Positions 52,574-61,328 are shown, counted from the first letter of the stretch. The stretch: 64,000 nt of DNA from UBA7239 sp035430165 (GCA_035430165.1 DAOMGE010000004.1:29765-93764), one strand, 5' to 3'. The notes: a model not told the origin generated them from the letters alone. Made by a program: numbers and translations.

Positions 52574-53221
52574 TCATATGTCACTGAATGCATGTTTGCG
52601 TTCAGGACGAACATCATGAGATAAAACATCGGCGACAGGCAGTCGTGGTTTGCGCGTACCATTGCCTTCCGCTGACGGGCCGACGGCAACCAGCATCACC
52701 GGTACGTAGCGCGACGCAATCCGGAAAACCTGTGACAGTTTTTGTGCATCAAAACCGATCATGGGACATGAAGCCCAACCTTGTTCTGTCGCGGATAGCA
52801 TCAGCGCCATCGCTGCCAGGCTGGCGGAGCGGATGGCTTCATCACGCGCCAGTGCCGGATCCGTGCTGTACAGTCGTGTGGCACTCAGCACCGCTTTTTC
52901 TGCTTTCTCCTTGTCGAAAATACCGGCAGCGACACTGGCGGCTGTGATGGTCGGTAATTTCCGGTAGGCCTCCAGATCGCCGAGCACCACAAATGTCACG
53001 GCGGCATCACTGATTTTTGCTTGCTGGTAAGCGATTTCCTGCAGCGTTTTCTTGGCCTCCGTATTGACCACGGTGAGGAAACGGGTCGCCTGCAAATTGT
53101 AGGCAGATGGCGCTTGCACGGCAGCTTCTACCAGTTGCCGGATCTGCGCGTCAGTCAACTCACTGTTATTGTCAAAGTGCAGTGCTGACGTGCGGTGCTG
53201 CAATGCATGCGACACGTTCAT
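52574..53221 (-). CDS. nitroreductase-family FMN protein
   Basis: A 215-residue flavin oxidoreductase. An N-terminal R.S...F segment precedes AAVQAPSAYNLQATRFLTVV (FMN phosphate and Asn contact), and WASCPMIGFDAQKL lies in the C-terminal half. It is the last gene of the ssuA-D-C-B-F run, 14 bases after ssuF, where relatives carry ssuE. It may supply reduced FMN to SsuD, or do an unrelated reduction. The role is inference from position. Confidence 0.85.
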   Translation of the reverse strand: MNVSHALQHRTSALHFDNNSELTDAQIRQLVEAAVQAPSAYNLQATRFLTVVNTEAKKTLQEIAYQQAKISDAAVTFVVLGDLEAYRKLPTITAASVAAGIFDKEKAEKAVLSATRLYSTDPALARDEAIRSASLAAMALMLSATEQGWASCPMIGFDAQKLSQVFRIASRYVPVMLVAVGPSAEGNGTRKPRLPVADVLSHDVRPERKHAFSDI

Positions 53222-53235
53222 GCTGTATTTTCCTG

Positions 53236-53451
53236 TTACAGTTTCGCGATTGAAACTTCAGTGGATTTGACAAAAGCTATGACGTCGTCACCCGGTTTCA
53301 GGTCGAGTTCACGCACCGAGCGGCTGGTGATGACCGAGGTGACGATGCCAAACGGTGTGGCGACATCCACTTCTGTCAGCACGTCACCGGTAATGATTTC
53401 CTGGATCTTGCCGCGAAACTGGTTGCGGACATTGATGGACTGGATGGTCAT
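53236..53451 (-). CDS. ssuF: molybdopterin-binding (Mop/TOBE) protein SsuF
   Basis: A 71-residue single Mop domain (MTIQSINVRNQFRGKIQEI, TPFGIVTSVITSRSVRELDLKPGDDVIAFVKSTEV). In Pseudomonas the sulfonate operon ends with ssuF, a Mop-domain protein needed for sulfonate or sulfate-ester growth. Position and size match. It follows ssuB by 40 bases. Confidence 0.9.
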   Translation of the reverse strand: MTIQSINVRNQFRGKIQEIITGDVLTEVDVATPFGIVTSVITSRSVRELDLKPGDDVIAFVKSTEVSIAKL

Positions 53452-53491
53452 GTTTCTCTCCTGTTTTTTAAAGAATAGTTTTTGCGAAAAA

Positions 53492-54331
53492 TTACCACGC
53501 CCATTTCAACTGGGTGATATTTTTCGGGGTGGGGATTTCTGGAATATTTTCTTGTGATGGTGTTTTCAGTACGCGCTGCAACACGGTGGCCTCAAGTTGG
53601 GCAAATGCTGCGGTGCCGCGCTGGCGTGGACGCGGTAATTGCACAGGCAGGTCTAGACCAATCTTGCCGTCTTCAATGAGTAAAATACGATCGGCGAGGG
53701 CAATGGCTTCCGGTACATCGTGTGTCACCAGAATGGCGGTGAAACCGTTCTCGCGCCACAAATCCTCGATGAGTTGTTGCATTTCGATTCGCGTCAAGGC
53801 ATCGAGCGCACCGAGCGGTTCATCCAGCAATAACAGATCGGGGTGATGCACCAGTGCGCGTGCCAGTGCCACCCGCTGCCGTTGCCCGCCGGACAACGTG
53901 GCAGGCCATACATCCGCCTTGTCCAGCAAACCGACGTGTTGCAACACCTGTTTCGCGGTGTCCCGCCATTGCCCCCTGAGGCCGAGCCCGATATTTTCCA
54001 GTACTGTTTTCCATGGCAACAGCCGTGCGTCCTGGAACATGAAGCGCGTGTCACCGCTGCTGCCACTGTTGGCAACATGATGTGTGATCTCACCACTGCT
54101 CGCTTGTTCCAGTGCGGCTGTCAGACGCAGCAGTGTGCTTTTGCCACAGCCACTGCGACCAACAATCGCCACGAATTCACCGGCAGCAATATCCAGGTCC
54201 AGGTTCTGTAAAACCGGATTGCTACCAAACTGTTTGCTGATATTGCGGTAATGCAAGGCGGTGCCAGTGACGGCATTATTTTCCTGCTCACTGTTTTCGC
54301 CGGTTTTGAAATTCACAACATTGCTACCCAT
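53492..54331 (-). CDS. ssuB: aliphatic sulfonate ABC transporter ATP-binding protein
   Basis: A 279-residue ATPase. Walker A GRSGCGKST, signature LSGGQRQR, Walker B LLLDEPLGALD and the switch His in LVTHDVPEAI are all present. The N-terminal ~25 residues before the fold are unconserved. SsuB is favoured over TauB or NrtD by its neighbours ssuC and ssuD. It begins 38 bases after ssuC. Confidence 0.92.
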   Translation of the reverse strand: MGSNVVNFKTGENSEQENNAVTGTALHYRNISKQFGSNPVLQNLDLDIAAGEFVAIVGRSGCGKSTLLRLTAALEQASSGEITHHVANSGSSGDTRFMFQDARLLPWKTVLENIGLGLRGQWRDTAKQVLQHVGLLDKADVWPATLSGGQRQRVALARALVHHPDLLLLDEPLGALDALTRIEMQQLIEDLWRENGFTAILVTHDVPEAIALADRILLIEDGKIGLDLPVQLPRPRQRGTAAFAQLEATVLQRVLKTPSQENIPEIPTPKNITQLKWAW

Positions 54332-54369
54332 GTTTTATGTTGCCCCTGTTCTGGTTGATGTTCTTGCTG

Positions 54370-55155
54370 TTATTGCGGCTGGTAAGCCGGATTCCAGCGC
54401 AACCACCAGCGTTCCAGCAATCGCGCTGCAAAATCTGCCAGTTTTCCCAGCGCGGCGTACAGGAGAATGCCGAGCACTACGATGTCGGTTTGCAGGAATT
54501 CGCGCGCGTTCATGGTCATGTAACCGATGCCGGATGAACTCGATACATGTTCAGCAACAATCAACAACACCCACATGAAACCGAGGCCAAAACGCACGCC
54601 GACCAGGATAGATGGCATGGCACCGGGCAGGATGACATCGCGGTACAACGGCCATCCTTTCAGGCCGTAACTGCGCGCCATTTCCAGCAAGCCGGGATCG
54701 ACCGAGCGTATGCCGTGGAAGGTGTTGATGTAGAGCGGAAAAAATACGCCGAAGGAAACCAGAAAAAGTTTTGCAGCCTCATCAATACCGAACCAGAGAA
54801 TGACCAACGGGATTGTCGCCAGCGGCGGGATATTGCGGATCATCTGCAATGTGGTATCCAGCAGTGTTTCTGCCTTGCGTGAAATCCCGTTGAGCAGGCC
54901 GAGTAACAGGCCTGCGCCTCCACCGACGACAAAGCCGCTGGCAGCGCGCAGGAAGCTGATCTTGATGTGGTAGAAAATTTCGCCACTCAGGGTCATTTTC
55001 CACGCCGCCAGCAATACGGCCGACGGCGCGGGCATGACGCGGCTCGAGAGCCAGCCGGTCTGTGCGGCCAGTTGCCAGATTGCGAGAATCGCAATCGGTA
55101 CCAGCCATGGCGCCACTATTTTCCTGAATGGTTGTATGGATGTGATGGATGACAT
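54370..55155 (-). CDS. ssuC: aliphatic sulfonate ABC transporter permease
   Basis: A 261-residue inner-membrane permease with about six helices. ARSYGLKGWPLYRDVILPGAMPSILVGVRFGLGFMWVLLIVAEH is the coupling-loop region typical of SsuC. It has none of the charged insertion seen in the NrtB-type permease of this window. It lies 49 bases downstream of ssuD. Confidence 0.93.
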   Translation of the reverse strand: MSSITSIQPFRKIVAPWLVPIAILAIWQLAAQTGWLSSRVMPAPSAVLLAAWKMTLSGEIFYHIKISFLRAASGFVVGGGAGLLLGLLNGISRKAETLLDTTLQMIRNIPPLATIPLVILWFGIDEAAKLFLVSFGVFFPLYINTFHGIRSVDPGLLEMARSYGLKGWPLYRDVILPGAMPSILVGVRFGLGFMWVLLIVAEHVSSSSGIGYMTMNAREFLQTDIVVLGILLYAALGKLADFAARLLERWWLRWNPAYQPQ

Positions 55156-55204
55156 GGTGTGCTTTCCAGTTTCCGGGATTTCTCAATGGCATTGATAAAA
55201 ACGA

Positions 55205-56371
55205 TCAGCTGGCAGATACGCGTTTCTCAACGGTTTCTGTGCTGGTTTTCGGTACATGGTGGTTGCCGACAATTTCACCGAAAGGCCCGGTCAATCCCGA
55301 TCCTTGCAGCTGTCGCGTTTGCTCTATCGGCAACAACGGGAATAACAGTTCGGCAACCCGATAGGCTTCTTCCAGATGCGGATAGCCGGAAAACACAAAC
55401 GTTTCGATACCGATGTCAGTGTATTCACGCATGCGCGCTGCCACTTGTTCCGGGCTGCCCACCAACGCGGTACCGGCACCGCCGCGTACCAGCCCCACAC
55501 CGGCCCACAAATTCGGGTAGATTTCGAGATTCTCGCGTTTGCCATTATGCAATTGCGCCATGCGGCGCTGGCCTTCTGAATCCATGCGCGCGTAAGCACT
55601 TTGTGCAGCAGCGATAGTGTCATCATCGACGTATTTGATCAGATCATTCGCGGCTTGCCAGGCTTCTGCCTCTGTTTCGCGCACGATCACATGCAGCCGG
55701 ATACCGAAGCGGATTTTCCTGCCGGTTTTTTCAGCACGCGCACGGATATCGGCAATTTTTTCTGCCACTTGTGCCGGTGGTTCGCCCCAGGTCAGGTAGA
55801 CATCGACGTGGTCAGCAGCCAGTTTGTGTGCCGCTTCTGACGAACCGCCGAAATAGAGTGGGGGATGCGGTGATTGCACCGGTGGATACAATATTTTCGC
55901 ACCCTTGACGTGGATATGTTTGCCTTCGAAGTCGACACTGTCACCGGCGAGTACCTTGCGCCAGATATGCAGGAATTCATCGGCCGCTTCGTAGCGCTCG
56001 TCATGTTTCAACCAGGAACCGTCGCTTTCCAGTTCAACCGGGTCGCCACCGGTCACGACGTTGACGAGCAAGCGGCCGCTTGACAAGCGATCAAACGTGC
56101 TGGCCATGCGCGCAGCGACCGTTGGCGACATGATGCCGGGGCGTACAGCAACCAGAAATTTGAGACGCTGTGTGGCGCCGATCAGACTGGAGGCTGCCAC
56201 CCACGGGTCTTCGCAAGAGCGGCCCACAGGTATCAATGCGCCGCTGTAACCGAGGCGGTCAGCCGCCTGCGCGATCTGTGTCAGGTAGGCGTGATCCACC
56301 GTGCGGCCACCGTGACTGGTGCCGAGGTAACGGCTGTCGCCGTGGGTGGGAAAAAACCAGAAAACTTCCAT
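55205..56371 (-). CDS. ssuD: FMNH2-dependent alkanesulfonate monooxygenase
   Basis: A 388-residue TIM-barrel enzyme that splits C1+ alkanesulfonates to aldehydes and sulfite. The start MEVFWFFPTHGDSRYLG and GYSGALIPVGRSCEDPW, with the conserved Cys near residue 54, are diagnostic of SsuD. It needs free reduced FMN, normally from SsuE, which is not encoded here. The released sulfite can feed the sulfite reductase encoded at 15-17 kb. It is the second gene of the operon, after ssuA and an intercistronic hairpin. Confidence 0.95.
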   Translation of the reverse strand: MEVFWFFPTHGDSRYLGTSHGGRTVDHAYLTQIAQAADRLGYSGALIPVGRSCEDPWVAASSLIGATQRLKFLVAVRPGIMSPTVAARMASTFDRLSSGRLLVNVVTGGDPVELESDGSWLKHDERYEAADEFLHIWRKVLAGDSVDFEGKHIHVKGAKILYPPVQSPHPPLYFGGSSEAAHKLAADHVDVYLTWGEPPAQVAEKIADIRARAEKTGRKIRFGIRLHVIVRETEAEAWQAANDLIKYVDDDTIAAAQSAYARMDSEGQRRMAQLHNGKRENLEIYPNLWAGVGLVRGGAGTALVGSPEQVAARMREYTDIGIETFVFSGYPHLEEAYRVAELLFPLLPIEQTRQLQGSGLTGPFGEIVGNHHVPKTSTETVEKRVSAS

Positions 56372-56422
56372 TGTGTTGTCCTCACTAAAATTTTTTACGC
56401 AATCAATAAAACGTTTAACAGG

Positions 56423-56457
56423 CAAACGGCATCTTCCTTGCGGAGAGATGCCGTTTG
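56423..56457 (-). other. intercistronic hairpin after ssuA
   Basis: A perfect 12-base inverted repeat, CAAACGGCATCT (56423-56434) and AGATGCCGTTTG (56446-56457), with an 11-base loop, in the 103-base gap between ssuA and ssuD. There is no T-tract, so mRNA protection of ssuA is more likely than termination. It matches the layout after nrtA. Confidence 0.65.
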
Positions 56458-56474
56458 TGATCACTGCCGGTGAA

Positions 56475-57578
56475 TTATTTTGCAGGCTTCCACAACACAT
56501 CGCTGATTTTGATTTCTTTCGGAATCAGTTTCAGGCTGAAAAATGTATCAGCAATATTTTGTTGTTGTGCGGCAATGTCGGCACCAATCGGCTGCACACC
56601 AAAACCGGCACGGCGCAGGGCTTTTTCTACAGTGGGCACGGGCAAGCCGACATTCGGTGCGAGTATCCCGGCAATTTCTGTCGGGTTGCTGGCAGTCAAC
56701 TGGTCAATCTTGCCTACTTCTTCCACGAGTGCGTTGATGATGTTGGCGTGGTCTGCAGCGTATTTCCTGCTTGCCAGATAGAACTGCGTGTTGGCAACAA
56801 TGCCTTCGCCATCAGCCAGTTTGCGTGCACCAATCTGGTCTTCTGCTGCGGCGTAGAACGGATCCCACACTACCCAGGCATCGAGGCTGCCTTTTTCAAA
56901 CGCCGCGCGCCCGTCAGCCGGTGGCAGGAAAGCCACTTCGATATCGGTATATTTCAAACCGGCTTTTTCCAGCGCCTTGATCAGCAAATAATGCACGTTG
57001 GAGCCTTTGTTCAGGCCCACACGTTTGCCTTTCAGGTCTGCCACGGTCTTGAGCGGTGAATCTTTCGGCACCAGTATTGCCTCGCCTTTTGGCGCTGGTG
57101 GTTCATTGGCGACGTAGACAAGATCTGCACCTGCGGCTTGCGCAATGATCGGAGGCGCTTCACCTGTTACGCCGAAGTCGATGCTGCCGACGTTCAGACC
57201 TTCCAGCAATTGCGGCCCGGCAGGAAATTCCGTCCATTGCACTTTGACGCCGAGCGGCTCGAGACGTTTTTCCAGCGTGCCTTTTGATTTCAGGATGACC
57301 AGCGTGCCGTACTTCTGGAAGCCGACGCGCAGCACCTGGTCGGATCTGGCTTCTTCACCCTGCACCTTGGTGACGGGTATCGTCGCGACAATCAGGACGG
57401 CTGCAGCGGGTGCCAGGGTTTTCCTGACATTCCTGCGCAGTGTATCGAGAACAGATCGCCAGCCCGAGTGTGAAGTTGACGTTGATGGCGATTGCTGTAA
57501 ATCCCCGTGGCTATCCCGGATAACAACATCGTCGGATGAAACTTGTTCGGAATCAGGTTTATTCGTGGTAGTGGACAT
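56475..57578 (-). CDS. ssuA: aliphatic sulfonate ABC transporter substrate-binding protein
   Basis: A 367-residue periplasmic protein. LRVGFQKYGTLVILKSKGTLEKRLEPLGVKVQWTEFPAGPQLLEGLNVGSIDFGVTGEAPP is the SsuA ligand domain. The signal sequence is odd: a ~53-residue Ser/Asp/Thr-rich hydrophilic stretch precedes the basic and hydrophobic segment (RRNVRKTLAPAAAVLIVATIPV). No alternative ATG, GTG or TTG lies between the first Met and that segment, so the long n-region appears real. First gene of the operon. Confidence 0.93.
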   Translation of the reverse strand: MSTTTNKPDSEQVSSDDVVIRDSHGDLQQSPSTSTSHSGWRSVLDTLRRNVRKTLAPAAAVLIVATIPVTKVQGEEARSDQVLRVGFQKYGTLVILKSKGTLEKRLEPLGVKVQWTEFPAGPQLLEGLNVGSIDFGVTGEAPPIIAQAAGADLVYVANEPPAPKGEAILVPKDSPLKTVADLKGKRVGLNKGSNVHYLLIKALEKAGLKYTDIEVAFLPPADGRAAFEKGSLDAWVVWDPFYAAAEDQIGARKLADGEGIVANTQFYLASRKYAADHANIINALVEEVGKIDQLTASNPTEIAGILAPNVGLPVPTVEKALRRAGFGVQPIGADIAAQQQNIADTFFSLKLIPKEIKISDVLWKPAK

Positions 57579-57638
57579 GCGTCATTCCTCTGTGTAGTTG
57601 GTGGTGATGATTGGTGAAAAGCTTGATGACGGGGCGGA

Positions 57639-57691
57639 CTATAGGAATCGCGTCGCGCAAAGAAAAATAAGTGTTTCTGCTTTACTTATTT
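57639..57691 (-). promoter_or_regulatory. ssuA promoter with operator-like inverted repeat
   Basis: On the minus strand TATAGT (57644-57639) is a good -10 with no good -35 at 17 bases. The inverted repeat AAATAAGT-N11-ACTTATTT (57665-57691) covers about -34 to -60. A poor -35 with an A+T-rich dyad suggests activation by a CysB/Cbl-type LysR regulator. Confidence 0.5.
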
Positions 57692-57707
57692 GGCAGCAGC
57701 TGATTTG

Positions 57708-57784
57708 GATAGCTGTTTTTCTTGTATTGCTGCCTGGAGGGCGTCTATTTCACTAATCCTGCAATAGATAGCAGTTTTTCTTGG
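57708..57784 (+). repeat. paired 18-base direct repeats before the rhodanese-encapsulin operon
   Basis: GATAGCTGTTTTTCTTGT (57708-57725) and GATAGCAGTTTTTCTTGG (57767-57784) match at 16 of 18 positions and start 59 bases apart. They lie 67-143 bases upstream of the rhodanese start. Likely binding sites for an operon regulator. Confidence 0.55.
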
Positions 57785-57850
57785 TTTTAATTCATAAAGC
57801 CGCCCGTATCCTGTGCATACAGTAAAGACGGTAGACGGAGACCAGTCACC

Positions 57851-58288
57851 ATGAGTAATCCAGCCTTGCAAGAACCGTTGTCCTTGAAAGAAAAACCGGC
57901 CTTTGCCGGTACAGTATCGCCACAGGATGCGTGGCGTGCATTTTCAGATGGCAATGCCGTAATCGTTGATGTGCGCACTGCTGAAGAGCGCAAGTTTGTC
58001 GGTCATGTTCCCGGTACCTTGCATGTGCCGTGGATGGTCGGTGCAGCGCTCACGCGCAACCCGCGTTTTGTGCGCGAGCTGGAGTTGAAGGTGAAGAAAA
58101 CTGACACCGTACTGTTGCTGTGCCGCAGTGGTAAACGTTCGGCGCAAGCGGCAGAAGCGGCGACGCGAGCCGGTTTCGTTCACGTGTTCAATATCAGCGA
58201 AGGTTTTGAAGGCGATCTGGATGATGGCTTGCAGCGCGGCGCCAGCAACGGCTGGCGTCACCACAATTTGCCGTGGCAGCAGGATTGA
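57851..58288 (+). CDS. rhodanese-like sulfurtransferase
   Basis: A 145-residue single rhodanese domain. Its active-site loop CRSGKRS holds the persulfide-forming Cys (VLLLCRSGKRSAQAA), after the conserved VIVDVRTAEE segment. The ATG at 57851 is preceded by GGAGACC. It is the first gene of the sulfur operon leading to the encapsulin. Rhodanese genes are recurrent neighbours of family 2A encapsulins and could accept or deliver sulfane sulfur. It is divergent from ssuA. Confidence 0.93.
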   Translation: MSNPALQEPLSLKEKPAFAGTVSPQDAWRAFSDGNAVIVDVRTAEERKFVGHVPGTLHVPWMVGAALTRNPRFVRELELKVKKTDTVLLLCRSGKRSAQAAEAATRAGFVHVFNISEGFEGDLDDGLQRGASNGWRHHNLPWQQD

Positions 58289-58356
58289 AAGCTGCTCGTG
58301 CGGCTCCTCGGTAGATACTCTCGTTTCGTTACGCGTTTCGTTGGGAGAAAACAGAT

Positions 58357-59334
58357 ATGACACACTGGTTCACTGACAATGCGGCCTCGATTGGCCATAC
58401 ACCACTGATACGCCTCAATCGCCTCATCGACGGCGCGCCCGCCACGGTGCTGGCAAAAATTGAAGGCCGCAATCCTGCGTATTCCGTCAAATGCCGTATC
58501 GGTGCTGCGCTGGTTGCTGATGCCGAGCAACGCGGTTTGCTGGGGCCGGGCAAGGAACTGGTTGAGCCGACCAGCGGCAATACCGGTATTGCCCTCGCAT
58601 TCGTGGCGGCGGCGAAGGGGATTCCGCTGACATTGACCATGCCGGAAACCATGAGCATCGAGCGACGCAAATTGTTGCTGGCCTACGGTGCGAAACTGGT
58701 ACTGACCGAAGGTGCCAAGGGCATGGCGGGGGCGATTGCGAAGGCAGAGGAGATTGTGGCTTCCGATCCCGCTCGCTATGTGTTGTTGCAGCAATTCAAG
58801 AATCCCGCCAATCCGGCTATCCATGAAACGACCACAGGCCCGGAAATCTGGAACGATACGGACGGGCAGGTTGATATTCTTGTTTCCGGTGTTGGCACGG
58901 GTGGCACCATCACCGGTGTGTCGCGCTTTATCAAGCAGACGAAAGGCAAAGCGATACAGTCGGTGGCGGTTGAGCCGGCGGCCAGTCCGATCCTGACACA
59001 GAAACGTGCCGGTTTGCCGCTGCAACCGGCACCGCACAAGATCCAGGGTATCGGTGCCGGTTTTGTGCCGGATGTGCTGGATCTCGCGCTGGTCGACAGC
59101 ATTGAAACCACCAGCAACGAAGAAGCGGTGGACTACGCGAGGCGGCTGGCGCGCGAAGAGGGCATCCTGTCCGGCATCTCCAGTGGCGCGGCGGCTGCAG
59201 TGGCGGTGCGTCTGGCAAAAAAACCGGAAAACGCCGGTAAAACCATTGTGGTGATCTTGCCGGATTCCGGTGAGCGTTACCTCAGCTCCATTCTGTTTGA
59301 AGGTGTGTTCGACGCCACGGGGTTACCTGCATGA
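58357..59334 (+). CDS. cysK: cysteine synthase A (O-acetylserine sulfhydrylase)
   Basis: A 325-residue PLP enzyme making cysteine from O-acetylserine and sulfide. Lys45 in NPAYSVKCRIG binds PLP, EPTSGNTGIAL is the substrate loop, and GTGGTITG binds the cofactor phosphate. It is closely colinear with E. coli CysK (same MPETMSIERRKLL segment) and distinct from CysM. Its stop overlaps the serine acetyltransferase start by 4 bases (ATGA). Confidence 0.96.
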   Translation: MTHWFTDNAASIGHTPLIRLNRLIDGAPATVLAKIEGRNPAYSVKCRIGAALVADAEQRGLLGPGKELVEPTSGNTGIALAFVAAAKGIPLTLTMPETMSIERRKLLLAYGAKLVLTEGAKGMAGAIAKAEEIVASDPARYVLLQQFKNPANPAIHETTTGPEIWNDTDGQVDILVSGVGTGGTITGVSRFIKQTKGKAIQSVAVEPAASPILTQKRAGLPLQPAPHKIQGIGAGFVPDVLDLALVDSIETTSNEEAVDYARRLAREEGILSGISSGAAAAVAVRLAKKPENAGKTIVVILPDSGERYLSSILFEGVFDATGLPA

Positions 59335-60338
59335 CACTCGTATCGGTTTCCGCCACAGCAGGCCAACCCGACAGCGTATTCGCCGTGAATCCGTTGGCAC
59401 CAGACAGCGCAGCACTGGATATCAGCAGCATCGTGCGCGGCCTGCGCAGTGTGCGCGACCAGTGGCGACACGACCACCAGCGTGTGCGCGAAGCCGGTGG
59501 CCGCGAATTTCCGTCGCGCGCTGCCTTGCGCGATATCGTGGAGCGACTCAGTGGTGCGCTGTTCCCGATGCGGTTGGGGCCGGAAGACTTGCAGCAGGAA
59601 AGCGAGGATTTTTACGTCGGTCATACACTGGATATTGCCTTGCGCAATTTGCGCGAACAGATATTGCTCGAGTTGCGCTACGTCAATCGCCATAACGACA
59701 GCGAACAGGCATTCGAAGCTAACGCGCTGTTTGAAAAACAGGCGAACCTCTTGCTGCATACGTTTGCGGGCAGCTTGCCAGCGATTCGTGCACTGCTTGA
59801 TACCGATGTCGAGGCGGCGTACCACGGCGACCCGGCGGCACGCAGTGTGGATGAAGTGGTGCTGTGCTATCCCGGCCTGACGGCGGTTATCCACCATCGC
59901 CTTGCGCACAAATTGTACCGGCTCGGGTTGCCCTTGCTGGCGCGCATCGTGTCGGAACTGGCGCACTCGGCAACGGGCATCGACATTCATCCCGGCGCGC
60001 AAATTGGCCACAGTTTTTTTATCGATCACGGCACGGGTGTGGTGATTGGTGAAACCGCCGTGATCGGCAACCGTGTGCGCCTCTATCAGGCGGTGACACT
60101 TGGTGCGAAACGTTTTTCTGTCGATGAAAATGGCAGCCTGGAAAAAGGCCAGCCGCGCCATCCCATTCTCGAGGATGGCGTGGTGATTTATGCCGGTGCA
60201 ACCGTGCTTGGGCGCATCACCATTGGTGCCGGTTCTTCCATTGGTGGCAATGTCTGGCTCACTCGCAGCGTGCCGCCTGGCAGTCATGTGACACAGGGCA
60301 ATCTGGTGACACAGGCGCAGCAAGAACAGCAATCCTGA
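59331..60338 (+). CDS. cysE: serine O-acetyltransferase (EpsC/CysE type)
   Basis: A 335-residue left-handed beta-helix enzyme that acetylates serine. The catalytic region is GIDIHPGAQIGHSFFIDHGTGVVIGETAVIGNRV, with hexapeptide repeats from about residue 215. The N-terminal ~200 residues are a helical domain longer than in E. coli CysE, matching the EpsC subgroup. The C terminus is Gln-rich and does not end in the Ile that lets CysE dock into CysK, so a classic cysteine synthase complex may not form. Coupled to cysK. Confidence 0.93.
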   Translation: MTLVSVSATAGQPDSVFAVNPLAPDSAALDISSIVRGLRSVRDQWRHDHQRVREAGGREFPSRAALRDIVERLSGALFPMRLGPEDLQQESEDFYVGHTLDIALRNLREQILLELRYVNRHNDSEQAFEANALFEKQANLLLHTFAGSLPAIRALLDTDVEAAYHGDPAARSVDEVVLCYPGLTAVIHHRLAHKLYRLGLPLLARIVSELAHSATGIDIHPGAQIGHSFFIDHGTGVVIGETAVIGNRVRLYQAVTLGAKRFSVDENGSLEKGQPRHPILEDGVVIYAGATVLGRITIGAGSSIGGNVWLTRSVPPGSHVTQGNLVTQAQQEQQS

Positions 60339-60398
60339 AACCTGTTACGAAAAAAATATTCAATCCACCCAACCATCAAGACCGAGGAGTCATGATTT

Positions 60399-61328
60399 AT
60401 GTCCGATGAAGCCACCATCCAGCTTACCGTTGGCGACAACGCCGCACGGCAGTTGGCCAATACCACCAAAACGGTTCCGCAATTGTCGACGATTTCACCG
60501 CGCTGGCTGGTGCATCTGTTGCAATGGCAACCGGTCGAAGCCGGTATCTATCGCCTGAACCGCGTCAAGAACCCGAAGCAGGTGACAGTCGCTTGTGCAA
60601 AGCGTGATGAATCCGAATTGCCACAAACGTTTGTCGATTACGAAGAGCACCCGCGCGAATATTTTCTCAATGCCGTCACCACGGTGCTTGATGTACACAC
60701 GCGCGTTTCCGATCTTTACAGCAACCCGCATGACCAGATCAAGGAACAGTTGCGCCTGACAATTGAAACGATCAAGGAACGCCAGGAAAGTGAGCTGATC
60801 AACAACCAGGATTACGGCTTGCTCGCCAATGTGGCTGACAGCCAGCGCATCATCACGTTGACTGGCGCACCGACACCGGATGATCTCGATGACCTGATCA
60901 CCAAAGTGTGGAAAGAGCCCGGATTTTTTCTGGCGCATCCGTTGGCGATTGCGGCGTTTGGCCGTGAATGCACACGCCGTGGTGTACCGCCGCCGACCGT
61001 CAGCTTGTTTGGTTCACAATTTTTAACGTGGCGCGGCATTCCCCTGATTCCGTCTGACAAGATTCCTGTAGAAGACGGCAAAACCAAGATCCTGTTATTG
61101 CGTGTGGGTGACAAGCGCCAGGGTATCGTCGGTCTGTACCAGCCGGGTTTGCCGGGCGAGCAAAGCCCCGGATTGTCCGTGCGTTTCATGGGCATCAGCC
61201 GCAATGCGATTGCCTCGTATCTCATCTCGCTGTACTGCTCATTGGCAGTACTGACAGAAGATGCCCTCGCTGTGCTCGAAGAAGTGGAGGTCGGCAAGTA
61301 CCATGACTACCCAGACACCTACAAGTGA
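60399..61328 (+). CDS. family 2A (SrpI-type) encapsulin nanocompartment shell protein
   Basis: A 309-residue HK97-fold shell protein. Hallmarks include the N-terminal arm region (LSTISPRWLVHLLQWQPVEAGIYRLNRVKN), TLTGAPTPDDLDDLITKVWKEPGFFLAHP, ECTRRGVPPPTVSLFGSQFLTWRGIPLIPSDKIP and the C-terminal PGLSVRFMGISRNAIASYLISLYCSLAVLTEDALAVLEEVEV. Length and order match family 2A, which forms capsids of about 25 nm around cysteine desulfurase. No cyclic-nucleotide domain insertion (family 2B) is present. The next gene overlaps its end by 26 bases and encodes the expected cargo. ATG 60399 has GAGGAG 10 bases upstream. Confidence 0.93.
   Translation: MSDEATIQLTVGDNAARQLANTTKTVPQLSTISPRWLVHLLQWQPVEAGIYRLNRVKNPKQVTVACAKRDESELPQTFVDYEEHPREYFLNAVTTVLDVHTRVSDLYSNPHDQIKEQLRLTIETIKERQESELINNQDYGLLANVADSQRIITLTGAPTPDDLDDLITKVWKEPGFFLAHPLAIAAFGRECTRRGVPPPTVSLFGSQFLTWRGIPLIPSDKIPVEDGKTKILLLRVGDKRQGIVGLYQPGLPGEQSPGLSVRFMGISRNAIASYLISLYCSLAVLTEDALAVLEEVEVGKYHDYPDTYK

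Noticed and set aside
59277..60332. A 351-codon minus-strand frame over the serine acetyltransferase
   Set aside because: The plus strand has hexapeptide-repeat acetyltransferase motifs and coupling to cysK. The antisense frame has no such support.
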